64,000 nt of DNA, from NCBI RefSeq assembly GCF_002251385.1, contig NZ_NPJJ01000018.1, positions 186,001 through 250,000 of the forward strand. The letters are read 5' to 3'. The DNA comes from Prevotella sp. P5-108 (GTDB lineage Bacteria > Bacteroidota > Bacteroidia > Bacteroidales > Bacteroidaceae). Position 1 is the first letter of the stretch; every line of letters starts with the position of its first letter. Shown here piece after piece: positions 43,423 to 51,959 of this stretch. The notes under the pieces are model-generated. The model searched no databases. It worked only from the letters and a program-made list of their open reading frames with translations, and was not told where the DNA came from. A program made the position numbers and the translations under genes.

Positions 43423-43599
43423 GAGGACTTCTATGACCGCGAAAGTAGCTGATTTCTCCTTTGGAGGACTTAGTGGACTTTAGGATGGTATCTGTCTCTG
43501 TGCTTTTTGCCATCTTGCTTTTTGCTTTTTTACTTTTAGGGGGCTTTCAGGCTGTCTTTCGGCCGCGCGGTGATGGTGGCTACGGCCCTACGAATGACT

Positions 43600-44835
43600 A
43601 TGATGAAGAACGAAGATACAATACGGTTTGTGCGCGAGCACGCCTCAGACGATGTGCGGGCCTTAGCCCTTATGGGCGACCGCCAGGGCACGGTAGACAT
43701 GCCCTGGGCGCTTAACCAGATACGCGGCCGGCAGACGGCGATGAAGAAACTGCCCACGCTGGCCATGACGGAGGGTATAGTGTATCCTCCCCACCTGTCT
43801 ATGGAGCAGTGCTCGAGCGAGCAGACGGCCGCGTGGAAGGCCGCGGTGTGCGCCTCGGGCGACCATGAGTCCATGGCAGACCTCACGGGCGGCTTTGGCA
43901 TAGACTTCATGGCCATCTCTAAGGGTTATGCCCATGCCACCTACGTAGAGGCCAACAGCGAGCTGTGCGACACCGTGCGCCACAACCTGGGCGTGCTGCA
44001 CCGCAGCGCTAACGTGGTGTGTGCCGATGCCACCAACTATCTGCACACCATGGGCCACGTGTCGCTGATATACATAGACCCAGCCCGGCGCAGCCAGAGT
44101 GGTGCGCGCACCTATGCCATAGCCGATTGCAGTCCCGACGTGACGGCGCTGTGCGATGAGTTGTTGGCCAAGGCCGACAGGGTACTCGTCAAGCTGTCGC
44201 CCATGCTCGACTGGCACGAGGCCGTGCGCCAGCTCCGTGGCGTGCGCGAGGTACACATCGTGTCGGTCGACAATGAGTGCAAGGAGCTGTTGCTCCTGCT
44301 GTCGGGCCAGTCGAGTGCTGAGGCTGAGGCCCAACCGATGCCCCCAGGCCAGGCGGCCCCCTTGGTGCGATGTGTAGACTTCACGACGCGGAGCGCGGAG
44401 CCCCTGGTCGAAACTTTCAGCGCCGCTGAGGCCACTGAGTCCCCCGCTATCCTGACCGGTGCCGTCGCCCCTGGTGCCTACCTCTACGAACCCTCTGCTT
44501 CGGTGATGAAGGGCGGATGCTTTGGCCCCCTCTGCCGCCGCTATGGCCTGCGGATGGTGGCCCCTAACTCGCACCTGTTCGTGGGCGACGCCCCCGGCGA
44601 TTTCCGCTCGGGCCGCTGTTTCCGCGTCGTGGCCGTCAGCACCCTCAACCGCAAGCAGCAGCGCCGCGCCCTTGGCGGCATAGAACGTGCCAACGTCTCC
44701 GTGCGCAATTTTCCCCTGTCGGCCGACCAGCTCCGCCGTCGCCTCGGCCTGCGCGATGGTGGCCCCGTATATATCTTTGGCACAACCCTTTCGGACGGAG
44801 GTCACGTAGTGCTTATCTGTGAAAAAATCCGCTGA
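43600..44835 (+). CDS. Class I SAM-dependent methyltransferase with THUMP-like domain
   Basis: About 411 residues. After a helical N-terminal region (ALNQIRGRQTAMKKLPTLAM) comes the Rossmann methyltransferase core: DLTGGFGIDFMAISKGYAHA (SAM-binding motif I), acidic YVEANSE (motif II) and LIYIDPARR (the DPAR/DPPR catalytic-site motif). The C-terminal part with NRKQQRRALGGIERANVSVR matches the THUMP-like domain seen in Bacteroidetes members. The likely substrate is RNA, but this is not shown. The longest frame starts at 43570; ATG at 43600 or 43603 (MKNEDTIRFVREHASDD) fits better. The GC content is high again here. Confidence 0.82.
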   Translation: MMKNEDTIRFVREHASDDVRALALMGDRQGTVDMPWALNQIRGRQTAMKKLPTLAMTEGIVYPPHLSMEQCSSEQTAAWKAAVCASGDHESMADLTGGFGIDFMAISKGYAHATYVEANSELCDTVRHNLGVLHRSANVVCADATNYLHTMGHVSLIYIDPARRSQSGARTYAIADCSPDVTALCDELLAKADRVLVKLSPMLDWHEAVRQLRGVREVHIVSVDNECKELLLLLSGQSSAEAEAQPMPPGQAAPLVRCVDFTTRSAEPLVETFSAAEATESPAILTGAVAPGAYLYEPSASVMKGGCFGPLCRRYGLRMVAPNSHLFVGDAPGDFRSGRCFRVVAVSTLNRKQQRRALGGIERANVSVRNFPLSADQLRRRLGLRDGGPVYIFGTTLSDGGHVVLICEKIR

Positions 44836-44897
44836 TTTCTGCCGTTGTCTCCGTTTTATTTGCTATTTTTGCACTCTTAAAGAGTTTTTTTGTTAAT

Positions 44898-45851
44898 ATG
44901 TCAGACATACGTATCAAGCGTGTGGAAACCAAGAAAGACCTCAAAGCCTTTATTGAGTTCCATTACGATTTATATGAAGGCAACGCATACGATGTGCCCA
45001 ATCTTTATAGCGACGAACTGAACACGTTGAGCCCTGAGCGCAATGCTGCCTTTGACTTCTGCGAGGCCGAATACTATCTGGCCTACCGCGACGGTAAGTT
45101 GGCCGGTCGCGTGGCAGCCATTATCAATCACCGCGCCAATGAGAAGTGGAACCGCCGCGATGTACGCTTCGGCTGGATAGACTTCGTAGACGACATCGAG
45201 GTGTCCAGGGCGCTGCTCCAGGCCGTAGAGGACTACGGGCGGGCCAAGGGCATGTACAGCGTGGTGGGCCCCTTAGGCTTTACCGACATGGATCCCGAGG
45301 GCATGCTTACCTTCGGCTTTGACAAGTTGGGCACCATGCCCACCATCTATAACTACCCCTACTACCCCGAGCACATGGAGCGCCTGGGAGGCTGGAGTAA
45401 GGACAACGACTACGTGGAGTACTACCTGGAAGTGCCCGAAACCATACCCGAGAAGTACACCAAGATAGCCCGGATGATAGAGCAGCGCTACAATCTGCAC
45501 GTGCGCAAACTTACTAAGAAAGACGTGTTCGAGGGAGGCTATGGCCGTAAGCTCTTTGACCTGGTCAACGCCACCTATAAGGACCTCTACGGTTTCTCCG
45601 AGCTCACCGACAGGCAGATAGACCAGTACGTCAACATGTACTTCCCTCTGGCCGACCTCAGTCTTATCACCGTCATCGAGGATGGCAATGCCGACAACCG
45701 CCTGGCAGGCATGGGCATCACCATCCCTTCGCTCTCGCGCGCCCTGCAGAAGTGCCACCGCGGCCGCTCTGTGGCAGTGAGGCGTCGTCGAGTCCGATGG
45801 CACTGGCTGATGCGTCCTTTCCAGACATCTCCTTCACGAGCAGTGTCATGA
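44898..45851 (+). pseudogene. GNAT-like acyltransferase gene, 3' truncated
   Basis: The first ~290 residues form a normal member of a large Bacteroidetes GNAT-like family (MSDIRIKRVETKKDLKAFIE, DFCEAEYYLAYRDGKLAGRV, GFTDMDPEGMLTFGFDKLGT, PSLSRALQKCHRGR). Intact members run to ~380 residues. Here homology stops at ~45768, and the frame then runs through the reverse complement of the next gene as an Arg-rich tail (VRRRRVRWHWLMRPF). So about 90 residues, including the C-terminal acetyl-CoA fold, are missing. The gene is presumably non-functional. The junction is discussed as a finding. Confidence 0.75.
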
Positions 45852-47508
45852 TGGAGCGCAGCTGTTTGCGGGTCACGGGTTTGGTGTAGTCGTTGCCGAG
45901 CACGGCGTCGTCGATGAGGTTGTCGCACAGGGCGCGGTTTACGCCGTCCTGCGCCCACACGCTCATCTTGGCTTCCGACTTGCGTGGCAGTATGAACATC
46001 TGGTCGCTCGGCAGCTCCGTCTCCAGCAGGCATATATCTTCCTCGCTCTTCATACTTTCGAGCGTTGAGACTTTGAAATCTTCGAAAGAGCCTTCCATAC
46101 CCATCATTTTCTGGTCTCTGGGTGTGAGGTGTCTCATGTGATAGCTGTGTGAGATGCCGCAATAGATGCAGCTCTTCCAGTAGAGGTGCTCACCGGCTGC
46201 GTTTACGCCGATGTATGCCTGGTCGTTGGCTATGTTCTCGTTCATGTCGTGCCATTCCAGTACTTCGGCTGCCGGTCTGGCGCTGAAGGTGTGCGCTTTG
46301 TTTCGTTCGCACTTGCCGCAAACCTTGCATGAGTAGTACCATTTGAACGGTTGCTTGCATGTGTTGTACTGGCACACGCGGTCGGCAGCCTCTATCTTGG
46401 CTGTGAACACATGCTTGGTGCAGGTGAGAAGTTTGGTGGCTGCCACGCCAGCCTTCTGTGCCTCAAACACATCGCCGCGGTATGTGCGTATGGTGTATGT
46501 CGGCTCGGTGGCGTCGAGAGCCAGACAGTCGAGCACAGCCTTGCCTGCGTTCTCGGGGATGAACAATGTGCCCTTGGCGGTGTAGAGCTTTGTGCTCTGT
46601 TCCATATAATTGCGTCCCCATTTTGACAGCCGCTCGACGGTGGCCTCGTTGAGGTCTTTTACGTATTTCACGGCATCCACCTTGGGGCTAAGCCACACCT
46701 CTTTCAGATTGAATGTGGTGGAGAATGGGGCACCGAGTGTATTTGCGAATTCTGAGATGTTGTAGTTTTCCGCCCCGTTGCTTACGTCGATTATCAACTT
46801 GGTCATCAGCAGGGTGTTGTGATTTTTGTATGCATGTCCGCTCGACGAGATGTATTTCTCATGCATGAATTCGTAGAGCTGATCGATCTTGTCGACTACG
46901 AGCACATCCAGCGGGTGGTGGTGTGGATACACTTCGTCGGCCTCTTTGCGCGATATGTAGGGCAGGGTGGAGCGGTATTCCTTCTTCAGCACGTCGTAGT
47001 CGGAGAAATTGTCATCTTTCTCCTGCGGTCCGGCCTTGCCGCCAGGTATGGTGAATTTCACTTCCATAATGGGGAAGTAAGGGGCGCTTGTGAGCACGCG
47101 TGCCGGTATCCCGTTCACCGTGGCCTTGAAGTTTTCGGTCGACAGAACGTTGGAACCGTCTCTCTTTACCCATTCGGTCTGGTAATCTCCGTCCGGGTCT
47201 ATCACTATCTCAATTGTGGCTATGTAGGGGTATCCAGCCTTCAGTGTGGGGATGCCCTCCTTGTTCTCGCCGAACTCGCCATCCCATGAGATGTCGCGCA
47301 TTGTGATGACACCGCTCTTGAACAGGTCGCCGTAGGCGGTGTTCACCGCTTTCAGGGCGAGTTTTTCGGCTTTCTCTAAGTCCATTCCTGGAGTAGGGGC
47401 GTCTATCGTTATCTCCACCGATTTTATTTTCTTCTTGGCTGTGTCGGCCCACAGCGTGGCTGGTAGCAGAAGCAGAGCCGCTGCAAATGTCAAAAACAGC
47501 TGTTTCAT
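45718..47508 (-). CDS. Exported SLH-like domain protein with Cys-rich motif
   Basis: A 596-residue frame; the authentic part is about 580 residues. A signal peptide (MKQLFLTFAAALLLLPATLWA) leads into a beta-rich region. A peptidase-like or pilin-like signature was not found. A Cys cluster at ~375-400 (CQYNTCKQPF, SCKVCGKCE) may bind a metal. The last ~90 residues resemble an S-layer-homology repeat (VWAQDGVNRALCDNLIDDAV, KPVTRKQLRSIMTLL). The final ~16 residues (SGRGGTSAGRARAKGW) come from antisense reading of the truncated acyltransferase gene, so the native C-terminus is probably lost too. Function unknown. Confidence 0.7.
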   Translation of the reverse strand: MKQLFLTFAAALLLLPATLWADTAKKKIKSVEITIDAPTPGMDLEKAEKLALKAVNTAYGDLFKSGVITMRDISWDGEFGENKEGIPTLKAGYPYIATIEIVIDPDGDYQTEWVKRDGSNVLSTENFKATVNGIPARVLTSAPYFPIMEVKFTIPGGKAGPQEKDDNFSDYDVLKKEYRSTLPYISRKEADEVYPHHHPLDVLVVDKIDQLYEFMHEKYISSSGHAYKNHNTLLMTKLIIDVSNGAENYNISEFANTLGAPFSTTFNLKEVWLSPKVDAVKYVKDLNEATVERLSKWGRNYMEQSTKLYTAKGTLFIPENAGKAVLDCLALDATEPTYTIRTYRGDVFEAQKAGVAATKLLTCTKHVFTAKIEAADRVCQYNTCKQPFKWYYSCKVCGKCERNKAHTFSARPAAEVLEWHDMNENIANDQAYIGVNAAGEHLYWKSCIYCGISHSYHMRHLTPRDQKMMGMEGSFEDFKVSTLESMKSEEDICLLETELPSDQMFILPRKSEAKMSVWAQDGVNRALCDNLIDDAVLGNDYTKPVTRKQLRSIMTLLVKEMSGKDASASAIGLDDASLPQSGRGGTSAGRARAKGW

Positions 47509-47739
47509 ATTGTGATTAATTTGATTGTGTTATGTTGAATTGTTATTTATGGTGTTTGGTTACTGTTAGTTCTTGATGGATACTGGTCGCATATGCAAAC
47601 TTATCCTTAATTCCGCAACACTATTACAAATTAAACTCTTTAAGTACCTGAGCAACAAAAAGTTCTCAGACAAGCCAAGCGGCAGAGCCGAGCGCCCCAG
47701 GAGTTTGCCATGTCAAAGACTTCACTTATTTTAGTGTTG

Positions 47740-47747
47740 CAAAAATA
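47740..47747 (-). promoter_or_regulatory. -7 box upstream of the SLH-like gene
   Basis: On the minus strand TATTTTTG fits TAnnTTTG. It would leave a long leader (~225 nt). No -33 TTG at the usual distance. Confidence 0.4.
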
Positions 47748-47824
47748 AACAAGAGAATCTGACGATAGACATGGTAAAAATACAAATTAAATCTGAGAAA
47801 CTCATTCTTTTTGGAGGAATGTTT

Positions 47825-48007
47825 TCAAGTAGGAAACTTTTTTAATCGTTTTTTCAAAACTGATAGACACATTGTGGCTGTCTGCTTGCTGTCTCCACTC
47901 CATATACTATCGATAACCGAGCCGATGACAAAACCGGCGATGGCTCCCAGCACACTCTGTGTCTGGGCAAATCCGCTAAAGAGTCCTATCCATTTGATAA
48001 ATCCCAT
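47825..48007 (-). pseudogene. TerB/DnaJ-type protein, N-terminal remnant
   Basis: A 60-codon frame begins MGFIKWIGLFSGFAQTQSVL and continues GAIAGFVIGSVIDSIW, the glycine-rich membrane-inserting N-terminus of TerB/DnaJ-like Bacteroidetes proteins (normally >200 residues). The rest of such a protein is absent and the frame ends in a short Lys-rich tail. It may be a remnant or a tiny stand-alone membrane peptide. Beyond it, the gap 47509-48310 has no other gene. Confidence 0.45.
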
Positions 48008-48237
48008 AGTTGTACTTATTTTGCCTGCAATTATATCGGTTTCTCATGTCATATCCAAACAAATCACCCGAAATCGTCCTTTCCCCGTGCCTTTAGGCCC
48101 CGTGTCGGCGCCCGTTTATCCTTGTTTTGGCGCCGATTGCGGTCTCGCCGACGCCCCCTGGCTCCGTATTCATTGCTCCGCCGATGGCGCAAGTCGATGG
48201 ATAATAGTTAAATAATGAAAGAAAAGTCCCTTTTTGT

Positions 48238-48268
48238 TTGTTATTATGTTCCGAAAACATTATTTTTG
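48238..48268 (+). promoter_or_regulatory. Promoter of the AAA/DUF234 ATPase
   Basis: TTG (48238-48240), 20 nt, TATTTTTG (48261-48268). The start codon is at 48311. Confidence 0.7.
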
Positions 48269-48310
48269 CAAAACATAATAATTGTAGTCAGATATAAAGA
48301 GCGTAGAGTT

Positions 48311-49678
48311 ATGAAGTTTGTAGACAGAATTGACGAACAGCGACGTCTCCACGACGCCCTCCATGGCGACCATCCATCTGCCCTTGTCGTGGTGTATGGC
48401 AGGCGAAGGCTCGGCAAATCCACCCTCATCAAGAAGGTGCTCCGAGATGATGATGTCTATTTTATGGCCGACAACTCCGAGTCCGTTCAGCAGCGCAGGC
48501 TGTTGGCCAAGGCTTTGAGTTATCATTTAGCGGGATTTGACAAGGTCGAATATCCTGACTGGGAATCGTTGTTCCAGCAGCTTAACTACCGCACTACTGG
48601 GCATTTCACCCTCTGTATTGATGAGTTCCCCTTTTTAGTGAAGGTAGATAGTACCTTGCCGTCTGTCCTTCAGAAGCTCATCGATACCAAGGCTCTGAAA
48701 TACTCCATACTCCTTTGCGGTTCGTCGCAGCAGATGATGCAAGGGCTGGTGCTCGCCGCCGCCGAGCCACTCTATGGCCGCGCCGACACCATCATTCAGC
48801 TGACACCCATCAAGATTCGGTTCTTGCAGGAAATCCTGCAGAGCGACGCCGTGGCCACCATCGAGGAATATGCCGTATGGGGAGGTGTTCCCCGTTATTG
48901 GGAGCTTCGCGAACGCGAACTTTCGCTGATGGAGGCGGTGCGTTATCATATCCTTGACGTCAACGGCACACTCTATGAGGAACCTTCCCGCCTCTTTATG
49001 GATGACCTCACCCAGACCACGCTCTCTTCCACGCTTCTTTCTCTTATCGGCAACGGCGTCAATCGCTTGTCCGAGATAGCCGGCAAGATGGGTAAGCCTT
49101 CCACGGAACTGAGTCGGCCTCTGGGCAAGCTCATCAACCTGGGATTTGTAGAGCGCGACATCCCCTTCGGGGAAAGTCCGCGCAGCACCAAGCGTAGCAT
49201 CTACAAGGTCGCCGACCCGTTTATGAACTTCTTCTACCATTATGTCATCCCCAATCGTTCGTTGATAGCTTTGGGCAGGTCAGAGATGGTCTGCCGGATG
49301 ATACAGTCGGGCCTGTCCGATTATGTGGCAGCCTGTTGGGAGATGCTCTGCCGTCGTGCCGTGAGCGGAAATGTCATTGACGGAACGATATGGAATGTCG
49401 CCGGAAGATGGTGGGGTAGCGTTTCCCGCGACAAGAGTGTGGAACTCGATATCGTGGCCGAGTCGCAAGACAAGAAGCGCGTGCTTATAGGCGAATGTAA
49501 ATGGACCGAGGGCGAATATGCCGAGCGCCTGTTTGATGACCTTAAGGAGCGCGCTCGTCTCTGTCCTTTCATCAAGGGTCGGCAGGTGGTTTATGTCCTG
49601 TTCCTCAAGCGTCCGGCTAAGGATGGCATCACCACCAACGTGTTCCTGCCCCAGGATGTAATCAACGACGAGTTCTAA
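48311..49678 (+). CDS. AAA ATPase with DUF234 nuclease-like C-terminus
   Basis: A 455-residue cytosolic protein of the archaeal/bacterial ATPase_2 family. Walker A is VVVYGRRRLGKSTLIKK (~residues 22-38) and Walker B FTLCIDEFPFLV. A winged-helix region (LSEIAGKMGKPSTELSRPLG) follows. The C-terminal DUF234 segment has the PD-(D/E)XK-like pattern VELDIVAES then VLIGECKWTE. Members are common in accessory islands, with unclear function (possibly DNA-linked defence or stress). The start is the ATG at 48311; the longer frame to 48215 includes its promoter. It lies beside several degraded genes. Confidence 0.88.
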   Translation: MKFVDRIDEQRRLHDALHGDHPSALVVVYGRRRLGKSTLIKKVLRDDDVYFMADNSESVQQRRLLAKALSYHLAGFDKVEYPDWESLFQQLNYRTTGHFTLCIDEFPFLVKVDSTLPSVLQKLIDTKALKYSILLCGSSQQMMQGLVLAAAEPLYGRADTIIQLTPIKIRFLQEILQSDAVATIEEYAVWGGVPRYWELRERELSLMEAVRYHILDVNGTLYEEPSRLFMDDLTQTTLSSTLLSLIGNGVNRLSEIAGKMGKPSTELSRPLGKLINLGFVERDIPFGESPRSTKRSIYKVADPFMNFFYHYVIPNRSLIALGRSEMVCRMIQSGLSDYVAACWEMLCRRAVSGNVIDGTIWNVAGRWWGSVSRDKSVELDIVAESQDKKRVLIGECKWTEGEYAERLFDDLKERARLCPFIKGRQVVYVLFLKRPAKDGITTNVFLPQDVINDEF

Positions 49679-49729
49679 TAAGTGTCTCGTTACTTGTAGA
49701 CGCTATGCCCGTCGCCCCCACGGCTATCA

Positions 49730-49990
49730 CCGTGAAGTTAGGCTGCGTCTCTGCAATAAAAATAAACGAGTTTATTTTGTATTTCGCTCGACTTGCGCAC
49801 TTTACGGCTGTCGCCGTGAAGTTAGGCTGCGTCTCTGCAATAAAAATAAACGAGTTTATTTTGTATTTCGCTCGACTTGCGCACTTTACGGCTGTCGCCG
49901 TGAAGTTAGGCTTCGTCTCGGCAATAAAAATAAACGAGTTTATTTTGTATTTCGCTCGACTTGCACTAACTTTGCACCATACATTATTAA
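49730..49990 (+). repeat. Three tandem 84-nt promoter-type repeats
   Basis: AGGCTGCGTCTC (or AGGCTTCGTCTC) starts at 49740, 49824 and 49908, exactly 84 nt apart. Each unit then has GCAATAAAAATAAACGAGTT and TTGTATTTCGCTCGACTTGC. The first two continue with GCACTTTACGGCTGTCGCCG; the last keeps a complete TAACTTTG box. The layout matches the ychF repeats (AGGCTGC box, inverted repeat, TTGCAC, -7 box). Confidence 0.9.
49945..49974 (+). promoter_or_regulatory. Promoter of ruvB, carried by the last repeat unit
   Basis: TTG (49945-49947), 19 nt, TAACTTTG (49967-49974), a canonical pair. The leader to ruvB is ~30 nt. Confidence 0.8.
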
Positions 49991-50011
49991 TTATTAAAAT
50001 AAGACTATACA

Positions 50012-51049
50012 TTGAGAGACGATTTTGATATACGGGAGGAGTCGATGTCTTCTTCTGAGAAGGAGTTCGAGAACGCGCTCCGACCACTTCGCTTCGGCGA
50101 TTTCTCTGGCCAGAAGAAGGTAGTCGAGAACCTTGAAGTTTTTGTCGAGGCAGCCAAGTACCGCGGCGAGCCCCTCGACCACACCCTCTTGCACGGCCCT
50201 CCCGGACTGGGTAAGACCACGCTGAGCAACATCATCGCCAATGAGTTGGGAGTGGGATTCAAGATTACCAGCGGCCCCGTGCTCGACAAGCCAGGCGACC
50301 TTGCCGGCATACTCACCTCTCTCGAACCCAACGATGTGCTCTTTATCGACGAGATTCACCGCCTTTCGCCCGTGGTCGAGGAGTATCTGTACTCGGCGAT
50401 GGAAGACTACCGCATCGACATCATGATAGACAAGGGTCCCTCAGCCCGCTCCATACAGATAGACCTCAATCCCTTCACCCTCGTGGGAGCCACCACCCGC
50501 AGCGGCATGCTCACTGCCCCGCTGCGCGCCCGCTTTGGCATCAACGCCCACCTGGAGTATTACGACCCCGAGACCCTGAAGCGTATCATCAGCCGCTCGG
50601 CGGGCATCCTGCGTGTGCCCATCGACGATGATGCCGCCCTGGAGATCAGCCGACGCTCGCGCGGAACGCCCCGTATCGCCAACGCCCTGCTGCGGCGTGT
50701 GCGCGACTTCGCCCAGGTCAAGGGCAACGGACGCATCACCACCGAGATTACCCGCTTTGCCCTCAGTGCGCTCAATATCGACCAGTATGGTCTCGACGAG
50801 ATTGACAACAAGATACTCCTCACCATCATCGACAAGTTCCGCGGCGGACCCGTGGGACTCTCCACCATCGCCACCGCCATCGGCGAAGACATGGGCACCG
50901 TCGAGGAGGTCTACGAGCCCTTCCTCATCATGGAGGGATTCATCAAGCGTACTCCCCGTGGCCGCGTAGCCACTCCATTAGCTTACCAGCATCTGGGCCG
51001 CAACCCTCTGGGTGGCGAACCCCTCATGCAAGACTTGTTCGGACAATGA
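50012..51049 (+). CDS. ruvB: Holliday junction DNA helicase RuvB
   Basis: A 345-residue AAA+ motor that drives branch migration with RuvA. Walker A is [18 protein letters not shown] (~58-75), Walker [13 protein letters not shown], sensor 1 [20 protein letters not shown], and the C-terminal winged helix ends [13 protein letters not shown]. The start codon is TTG at 50012. It is chosen because homologues begin with the same DFDIRE segment and no ATG precedes it before the promoter. coaD starts 4 nt inside its end (51046), so they are coupled. Confidence 0.96.
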   Translation: MRDDFDIREESMSSSEKEFENALRPLRFGDFSGQKKVVENLEVFVEAAKYRGEPLDHTLLHGPPGLGKTTLSNIIANELGVGFKITSGPVLDKPGDLAGILTSLEPNDVLFIDEIHRLSPVVEEYLYSAMEDYRIDIMIDKGPSARSIQIDLNPFTLVGATTRSGMLTAPLRARFGINAHLEYYDPETLKRIISRSAGILRVPIDDDAALEISRRSRGTPRIANALLRRVRDFAQVKGNGRITTEITRFALSALNIDQYGLDEIDNKILLTIIDKFRGGPVGLSTIATAIGEDMGTVEEVYEPFLIMEGFIKRTPRGRVATPLAYQHLGRNPLGGEPLMQDLFGQ

Positions 51050-51492
51050 AGACAGCACTATTCACAGGCACTTTCGACCCCTTCACCATCGGCCATCACT
51101 CTGTGGTGACGCGCGCCCTGCCCCTCTTCGACCGCATCGTCATCGGTGTGGGCGTCAATGAGCGCAAGCAGACCCGGCTCAGCGCCCAGGAGCGTCGCGA
51201 GGCCATCGAGCGCCTCTATGCCGATGACTCCCGAGTCGAGGTAGTCACCTACACCGGTCTCACCGTCGAGCTCGCCCATAGCGTGGGCGCCTCGTGCATC
51301 CTCCGCGGCGTGCGCTCTGTCGCCGACTTCGAGTATGAGCGCCAGCAGGCCGACCTCAACCGCCGCATCGGCCACATCGAGACCCTCCTGCTCTATGCCG
51401 AGCCCGGTATGGACAGCATCTCGTCGAGCGCCGTGCGCGAACTCGAGCATTTCGGTTATCCTACAGACTCTTTTATTCCCCATAAGCAATGA
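51046..51492 (+). CDS. coaD: Phosphopantetheine adenylyltransferase
   Basis: A 148-residue coenzyme A pathway enzyme (ATP + 4'-phosphopantetheine to dephospho-CoA). The nucleotidyltransferase motif is [15 protein letters not shown] (residues 6-20) and the C-terminal ATP motif is [10 protein letters not shown]. It overlaps ruvB by 4 nt and ybeY by 4 nt. Confidence 0.96.
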   Translation: MKTALFTGTFDPFTIGHHSVVTRALPLFDRIVIGVGVNERKQTRLSAQERREAIERLYADDSRVEVVTYTGLTVELAHSVGASCILRGVRSVADFEYERQQADLNRRIGHIETLLLYAEPGMDSISSSAVRELEHFGYPTDSFIPHKQ

Positions 51493-51959
51493 TTACATAC
51501 AATGTAGAGGGCGTGCGCATGCCCGCCATAAAGAAGCGCGCCACCAATGCCTGGATCAGGGCCGTAGCTGCCAGCCACGGACGTCGTGTGGGCGAGGTGG
51601 GATATATGTTTGTTGACGACGAGAAGATACTCGAGGTCAACAATGAGTACCTCGGTCACAACTATTATACCGATGTCATCACCTTCGACTACGATGAAGA
51701 CGACGTCATCAACGGCGACATTGTCATCAGCCTCGACACCGTGCGCTCCAATGCCGAACTCTTCGGCAAGACCTACGACGACGAGCTCCACCGTGTCATC
51801 ATCCATGGCATCCTCCACCTCTGTGGCATCGATGACAAGGGTCCCGGCGAGCGCGAGCTGATGGAAGCCGCCGAAAACCGTGCCCTCGCCCTGCTCAGCG
51901 ACATGCAGCGTCAGGGCAGAGGCTCCCAGCCCCGCTCTGGCTTGCTTTATCCTTCTTCC
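51489..51959 (+). CDS. ybeY: Endoribonuclease YbeY, open at its 3' end into the amylase frame
   Basis: About 157 codons encode YbeY, a single-strand endoribonuclease used in rRNA maturation and ribosome quality control. The metal site is HRVIIHGILHLCGIDDKGPG; the third ligand position is Asp rather than the His of E. coli, as in other Bacteroidetes. The sequence after residue ~140 (RQGRGSQPRSGLLYPSS) is not typical YbeY. There is no stop codon: the frame continues directly into the alpha-amylase signal peptide at 51960. It overlaps coaD by 4 nt. See the finding on the fusion. Confidence 0.9.

Noticed and set aside
45760..45767. NotI site GCGGCCGC at the truncated-gene junction as a cloning scar
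   Set aside because: The bases are the natural codons for Arg-Gly-Arg in the acyltransferase family, so the site alone is not evidence of an artefact.
49662..50087. 141-codon minus-strand frame with 28-residue peptide repeats upstream of ruvB
   Set aside because: It is the translation of the 84-nt repeats and antisense to the ruvB start and promoter.
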